From: Actinomyces oris
GTDB taxonomy: Bacteria > Actinomycetota > Actinomycetes > Actinomycetales > Actinomycetaceae
DNA: 64,000 nt
Assembly: GCF_001937665.1 (NCBI RefSeq)
Contig: NZ_MSKL01000019.1
Coordinates: forward strand, 1 to 64,000
Direction of reading: 5' to 3'
The translations under genes were made by a program, and so were the position numbers. Every line of letters begins with the position of its first letter. Positions within the stretch are counted from its first letter, which is position 1. The notes beneath the pieces were generated by a model. It saw nothing but the letters and a program-made list of their open reading frames with translations, did no database searches and was not told the DNA's origin. Positions 59,996 to 64,000 of this stretch are shown in pieces.

Positions 59996-60984
59996 TTGTC
60001 GATCCTGTTCTGCACGAGGGCGTAGAGGGCGGCCAGGACACCGGCCACCAGGGCGATGAGGACGGAGACCGCGGAGGCCGGGCCCGAGCCGGACGGCGAG
60101 AGCGCACCGGTCATCGAGTTGTAGGCCATCATCATTGGCGTGTAGTCCAGCCCCATCCACTGGTTCTGGCTGTACAGAACGGTGGGCTCGTTGAACAGCT
60201 GCACGGTCCCGATGATGGAGAGCAGAACCGCCAGCAGCGAGGCGGAACGGACCATGGGGATCTTGATGCGTCGGACGATCTGCCACCCACTGGCCCCGTC
60301 GATGCGGGCGGCCTCGTAGAGCTCGCGGGGCACGGACTGCAGCGCCGCCAGGAAGATGAGCATGTTGTACCCGGTGAAGGTCCACGTCGTGATGTTGGCC
60401 ATGGACCACAAGATGATGCTCCTGCCGAAGAAGTCCACCTTCAGGCCCACCAGTCCCAGCAGCTCATTGATGGGGGAGAAGCTGGGGTTGTACATGTAGA
60501 GCCACATGATCGCGGCCACGATCCCGGGGATCGCGTAGGGCAGGAAGAAGCCCAGGCGGAAGACTGTCACCCGCCTGACCAGGAGGGAGTCGAGCACCAG
60601 AGCCAGGGCGAGGGCCGCCAGGATCATGACCGGGACCTGGACCACGCCGAACAGCAGGACCCGTCCCAGTCCCCTCCAGAAGACGGGCTGCCCCGCGGCC
60701 TGGACGTAGTTGTCCAGGCCGACGAAGGTGCTCACCTTCTCCCCGCCGCCGTAGAGGTCCGAGCCCGAGGCGACGTCGCGGAAGAAGGACCGGTAGACCG
60801 ACACCACGATCGGAATGAGGAAGACGACGGCGAACATGGCCAGGAACGGGGCCACGAACCCGATGCCCGCACGGGCCTCCCTGCGCTTTCGCAGCGAGGT
60901 GGTGCGGATGGCGGGAGAGGTCCGTGGCCGGGCCGGTGACGAGGGGGAGGAGGAACCGCCCGTTGCCGTTGTCGTCGTACTCAT
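59992..60984 (-). CDS. sugar ABC transporter permease (MalF type)
   Basis: The 330-residue permease has a Ser/Thr/Arg-rich cytoplasmic N-terminus and six helices. These include GIGFVAPFLAMFAVVFLIPIV, FGVVQVPVMILAALALALVL and FRLGFFLPYAIPGIVAAIMW, followed by the coupling loop ELYEAARIDGASGWQIVRRI. It is the MalF-like half of the importer. The short intergenic space of 56 bp after the substrate-binding protein gene and the overlap with the second permease gene place it in one operon. The likely substrate is a galactosyl-hexosamine disaccharide, by context. Confidence 0.92.
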   Translation of the reverse strand: MSTTTTATGGSSSPSSPARPRTSPAIRTTSLRKRREARAGIGFVAPFLAMFAVVFLIPIVVSVYRSFFRDVASGSDLYGGGEKVSTFVGLDNYVQAAGQPVFWRGLGRVLLFGVVQVPVMILAALALALVLDSLLVRRVTVFRLGFFLPYAIPGIVAAIMWLYMYNPSFSPINELLGLVGLKVDFFGRSIILWSMANITTWTFTGYNMLIFLAALQSVPRELYEAARIDGASGWQIVRRIKIPMVRSASLLAVLLSIIGTVQLFNEPTVLYSQNQWMGLDYTPMMMAYNSMTGALSPSGSGPASAVSVLIALVAGVLAALYALVQNRIDK

Positions 60985-61040
60985 GATGCTCTCACTTCGA
61001 TCGTGGTGCCGGTGGCTGCCCGTGGGCCGTGCTCGACCGC

Positions 61041-62333
61041 CTACTCGGCGACGGGCAGGTTGGCGTCCTTCAGGGAGCTGACGGAGGTCTTCTGGGCCGC
61101 CTGGAAGATGTCATCGACCTTGCCGGTTCCCTTCCCGGCCGCCTCGGCGGCCTTGGTCATGGGGTCCGCCAGGGAGGGCCAGGTCGGCATGAAGCCGAAC
61201 TTGGAGTTCACGGCCGTGTTGGCCTTGGTGAACTCGGCGTAGACGTCCTGGCCCCCGAAGAAGGTGGAGATGGCCTGCGGGGTCTTCACCGGGGCCTTCG
61301 CGGTCAGGACGAGTCCCTGGGTGGCCAGGTCATCGACCTGGGTGTTGAACCAGTCGTTGAAGGCCATGGCCCCCTCGGGGTTGGAGCAGCCCTTGAGGAC
61401 GGCCACACCGGAGCCGCCGTCGGGGCCGGACATGGGCTTCTCCCCGAAGGCGGGCAGCTGGGCGACCGCCCAGGACCCGGCATTGGGGGAGTCCTTCATG
61501 GTGTCGGCCAGGAGCGCGCCCTCCCACGCGGCGCCAATGGTGCCGATGAGCTGCTGGTCGACCAGCGCCTTGCCGAAGGCGTCGTCCCAGCGGTTGGCCA
61601 CGAGGGCCGTCTTGGAGTCCAGGACCCCCTGCCAGAAGGAGGAGACCTTGGCGGTCTCCGGGCTGGAGACGTTGACCTTCCACTTGTCGTTCTCAGCGCT
61701 GAACCACTGGGCGCCGGCCGCGGCCGACTGGCCCGCCAGGGTGTTGGGGGCCTCATCGGGCTCGAAGGCCAGGGCGTACTTGCCCTGCTCCGCCGCCTTC
61801 TTGGCGACCTCGGCCAGCTCGGCGCTCGTCGTGGGCACCTTCAGCCCGAGCTTGTCGAAGGCGGCCTTGTTGTAGAAGTAGACCAGCGGGCCGGAGTCCT
61901 GCGGCAGGCCGACGACGGTCTTGCCCACGGTCATCAGCGACATCGACCCCTCGGAGAAGTGCTCCTTGTACTTCTCGGCCTGGGCGGACACGTCGGTGAG
62001 CAGGCCGGAGGTGTAGAGCTTGGGAATCTCGGCGTAGCCGACCTGCGCCAGGCAGGGGCCGGTCCCGGCCTTGACGTCGTTCTCCAGCTTGACGTTCATG
62101 TCCGCGGCCTTGCCGTCGAACTTGGTGGCCTCGACCTTCATGTCGGGGTGCTCGGAGTTCCAGCGGGCCACGATGTCGTTGACCTTGGTCATCCCCTCGC
62201 CGTCGGGCAGGCGGTGCAGGTAGTGGATGACGCCGCCGGAGGAGGACGAGCCGGACGAGCCGGTCGTGGCCGAGCAGCCCGCGGTGAGCATTGCGAAGGC
62301 GAGCAATGAGGCGGCCAGTGCGTGTTTCTTCAT
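61041..62333 (-). CDS. sugar ABC transporter substrate-binding lipoprotein (GNB/LNB type by context)
   Basis: This 430-residue solute-binding lipoprotein of the SBP_bac_1 family has a signal peptide with lipobox LTAGC. The family pattern GMTKVNDIVARWNSEHPDMK comes near the start, then FDGKAADMNVKLENDVKAGT, GLPQDSGPLVYFYNKAAFDK and, in the second lobe, GSGVAVLKGCSNPEGAMAF. The ATG at 62333 follows AAGGAAAA; a longer frame upstream antisense to nothing conserved is rejected. In bifidobacteria the equivalent protein (GL-BP) beside lnpA binds lacto-N-biose and galacto-N-biose, and the same role is inferred here from operon structure. Confidence 0.9.
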   Translation of the reverse strand: MKKHALAASLLAFAMLTAGCSATTGSSGSSSSGGVIHYLHRLPDGEGMTKVNDIVARWNSEHPDMKVEATKFDGKAADMNVKLENDVKAGTGPCLAQVGYAEIPKLYTSGLLTDVSAQAEKYKEHFSEGSMSLMTVGKTVVGLPQDSGPLVYFYNKAAFDKLGLKVPTTSAELAEVAKKAAEQGKYALAFEPDEAPNTLAGQSAAAGAQWFSAENDKWKVNVSSPETAKVSSFWQGVLDSKTALVANRWDDAFGKALVDQQLIGTIGAAWEGALLADTMKDSPNAGSWAVAQLPAFGEKPMSGPDGGSGVAVLKGCSNPEGAMAFNDWFNTQVDDLATQGLVLTAKAPVKTPQAISTFFGGQDVYAEFTKANTAVNSKFGFMPTWPSLADPMTKAAEAAGKGTGKVDDIFQAAQKTSVSSLKDANLPVAE

Positions 62334-62469
62334 GGGATTTTCCTTCTTCGTCATTGAAAAGGCCCGGCGTCTGCCGGAAGGAGCGGGGGCGCGGCGGGGA
62401 GGTGACGTGGAGCTGTCGGCGTTGTCGGTGCGCGCCCGTGTGAGGATCGTGGACATGGAAAGGGGGTGC

Positions 62470-64000
62470 TCACTGCGAGGCAGCGGTGAGCCACTGGTGT
62501 CCTCCTTCCTCCAGACGGACCGTCCGGGGGCCCTGGGGCGTCGGCACCGTCGTGGTGACGGGCTCCAGGGAGTTGTTGATGGCGAGGGTGGTGCGGCCAT
62601 CGGGGTAGGCGGCCACCTCCACCCTGGGGTCGAGGGCCGCCCAGGCGGAGAACTCCTCCTGGCGGCCCGCGGCCCAGAAGATGGCCCGGTGCAGCAGCCG
62701 GGAGTTCTGGGCGCTGTAGGGCAGTCCCGTGGCGTACACCGCCCTGCCCCGGCCCAGCTCGTGGACAGCGAGGCGGACCTGGCCGTCCGCGGCGTCGAGC
62801 ACCTGGGTGCCGGGGCTGGTGACGACGATGTCGGGAGTGCCCTCGCCGTCGTCGAGGCCGCCGTTCAGGTCCCGGGTGATGAAGTGCTCCTGCGCCTCGG
62901 GAGAACGACGGCGCGTGCTCAGTCCCCAGCCGATCTCCCGGTCGACGCCCAGGACGTCGGCGAGCTGGAAGGTGACCCCGTGGGCGGGGTGGGCGCTGGG
63001 AGCCCCCACCCCTATGAGGCCGCCGCCGGCGGCGACGAAGGAGCTGACCGCGGCCACCAGCTCCGCATCCGCCCACTGCTCGCCCCCGGAGAAGGCGGTG
63101 CCCTCGGCGCCTGCGCAGATGAGGACCTTCACGTCCGGGTCCAGGCCGGCGCGCACGTCGTCGAAGGACAGGAACTCCACGTCCACCGGCAGACCCGACA
63201 GCGCCTCGAGAACCCCCAGGTAGGTATAGGTCTGGCGGTACCACAGCGCGTGCGCGACCATATGCGTCATCCAGGAACGCAGGCGACCCCACGAGTTGAC
63301 GACCGCGACCTTGAAGCCGGGGGTCAGCGGCCGCAGTCCCGCGGAACGCTCGTGGATGGCGCGGAACTCCGCGACAATCTGCTCGATGCGGTCGATGAAG
63401 TCGGGGTGCTCGACGGCCAGGGACAGGTAGCCGCCGTAGCCGATCCGGTCCAGGGGGGAGCGCACGATGGCGCGCCGGGCCTCCAGCCAGCTGCGGTTCG
63501 CCTCCCTGACGGGGTCACCTCCCGGGTGGAAGACGTCGGGGAAGAAGTACGGCAGGAACCGGCCCTCGGTGTACCGGACGTGCGGGATGTCGGCGATCAT
63601 CCGGCAGGTCGCCCCCGATCCGACCGAGCCGACGACGGCGTCGAGGCCGGTGATGGCGAAGTGCTCGCCGTAGGGCTCAGTGCCGATCCAGTTGTCACCC
63701 AGGAACATCATCGCCTCCTTGCCCTGGGCGTGGACGGCGTCGGTCAGCTCCCGCACCCGGGAGCAGACGAAGCGCTGCTGGAAGTCGATCCAGTCGCGGA
63801 AGGCGCGGGTGGGAACCCGGAAGGGGGAGTTGTAGTAGCCGGCGTCGACGAAGTCCTCGGCGCTGAGGCGGTAGCCGTACTCCTCCTCGAAGGCCTCCAG
63901 GGCAGGGACGCTCACCGAGGCGGAGTAGCCGAACCAGTCGACGTAGCGCTCGGTGGCGTCGGCGCCGTAGACGAGGGTGAAGTGGTAGAAGAAGGTGGTG
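62470..64000 (-). CDS. lnpA: 1,3-beta-galactosyl-N-acetylhexosamine phosphorylase, GH112 (5' partial)
   Basis: This is a GH112 phosphorylase, cutting lacto-N-biose I or galacto-N-biose with phosphate to give galactose 1-phosphate and the N-acetylhexosamine. About 509 residues are present; the frame is open to the window edge, and the family is normally over 700 residues, so the N-terminal third is missing. Characteristic segments are FFYHFTLVYGADATERYVDWF, MMFLGDNWIGTEPYGEHF, VVGSVGSGATCRMIADIP, RYTEGRFLPYFFPDVFHPGG and the glutamine-amidotransferase-like domain with VNSWGRLRSWM and ICAGAEGTAFSGG. A C-terminal beta domain ends it. The specificity between GlcNAc, GalNAc and rhamnose acceptors cannot be settled here. 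Confidence 0.93.
   Translation of the reverse strand, partial: TTFFYHFTLVYGADATERYVDWFGYSASVSVPALEAFEEEYGYRLSAEDFVDAGYYNSPFRVPTRAFRDWIDFQQRFVCSRVRELTDAVHAQGKEAMMFLGDNWIGTEPYGEHFAITGLDAVVGSVGSGATCRMIADIPHVRYTEGRFLPYFFPDVFHPGGDPVREANRSWLEARRAIVRSPLDRIGYGGYLSLAVEHPDFIDRIEQIVAEFRAIHERSAGLRPLTPGFKVAVVNSWGRLRSWMTHMVAHALWYRQTYTYLGVLEALSGLPVDVEFLSFDDVRAGLDPDVKVLICAGAEGTAFSGGEQWADAELVAAVSSFVAAGGGLIGVGAPSAHPAHGVTFQLADVLGVDREIGWGLSTRRRSPEAQEHFITRDLNGGLDDGEGTPDIVVTSPGTQVLDAADGQVRLAVHELGRGRAVYATGLPYSAQNSRLLHRAIFWAAGRQEEFSAWAALDPRVEVAAYPDGRTTLAINNSLEPVTTTVPTPQGPRTVRLEEGGHQWLTAASQ

Overview
The window is high-G+C actinobacterial DNA and looks like the chromosome of an Actinomyces-type oral or mucosal actinomycete (family Actinomycetaceae). 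That placement is inferred from gene content: an LPXTG surface protein, a GH112 galactosyl phosphorylase operon, actinobacterial-type dapC and dapD, an ECF sigma factor with an RskA-type anti-sigma factor, and DipZ. No species marker such as rRNA is present. I saw no rRNA, tRNA, CRISPR array, insertion sequence or riboswitch.

Layout. Positions 1-4.9 kb carry a patatin-like protein (cut by the window edge), a Nudix hydrolase, a serine hydrolase, the biotin transporter BioY and a luciferase-like oxidoreductase. From 5 to 16.7 kb lie two complete oligopeptide ABC importers back to back, ordered A-B-C-DF and B-C-DF-A, each with a fused two-domain ATPase. The substrate-binding protein of the first is circularly permuted. 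From 16.7 to 27.1 kb come a PH-like membrane protein, an MFS transporter of different codon use, typA, a VanW-family membrane protein, the fdxA-dapC pair and citrate synthase. From 27.1 to 33 kb is an accessory stretch: a toxin-antitoxin pair, a VOC protein, a mosaic SGNH hydrolase/vWA/PKD/TSP3 protein with an LPNTG anchor, and two tandemly duplicated small membrane proteins, much of it visibly poorer in G+C. From 33 to 45.9 kb are housekeeping genes: a methyltransferase, sdhCAB, dapD, a histidine phosphatase, menE, a PfkB kinase with an ADP-ribosylglycohydrolase, and menA. From 46 to 55.1 kb are a YagU-like protein, a Gln/Gly-rich lipoprotein, dipZ, an ECF sigma/anti-sigma pair, menB, and a two-component system directly downstream of a 64-residue secreted peptide gene. 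From 55.4 kb to the end a minus-strand operon encodes a GH112 galactosyl-N-acetylhexosamine phosphorylase, its ABC importer, a phosphohexomutase, a sugar nucleotidyltransferase and a galactokinase-family kinase.

How the genes work together. The two Opp systems take up peptides. The last operon imports a host-glycan disaccharide such as lacto-N-biose or galacto-N-biose, splits it with phosphate, and routes galactose 1-phosphate and hexosamine into metabolism. menA, menB and menE supply menaquinone, the expected partner of the SdhCAB complex. dapC and dapD serve the succinylase branch of lysine/diaminopimelate synthesis.

A recurring regulatory feature is a TANNNT -10 box followed by exactly 6 nt (once 7) and then the start codon, seen before at least twelve genes. 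This implies many leaderless transcripts and was used here to choose starts. The most unusual items are the permuted peptide-binding protein, the peptide/two-component locus, the mosaic surface hydrolase with its duplicated neighbours, and the GH112 operon with an unusual enzyme set.
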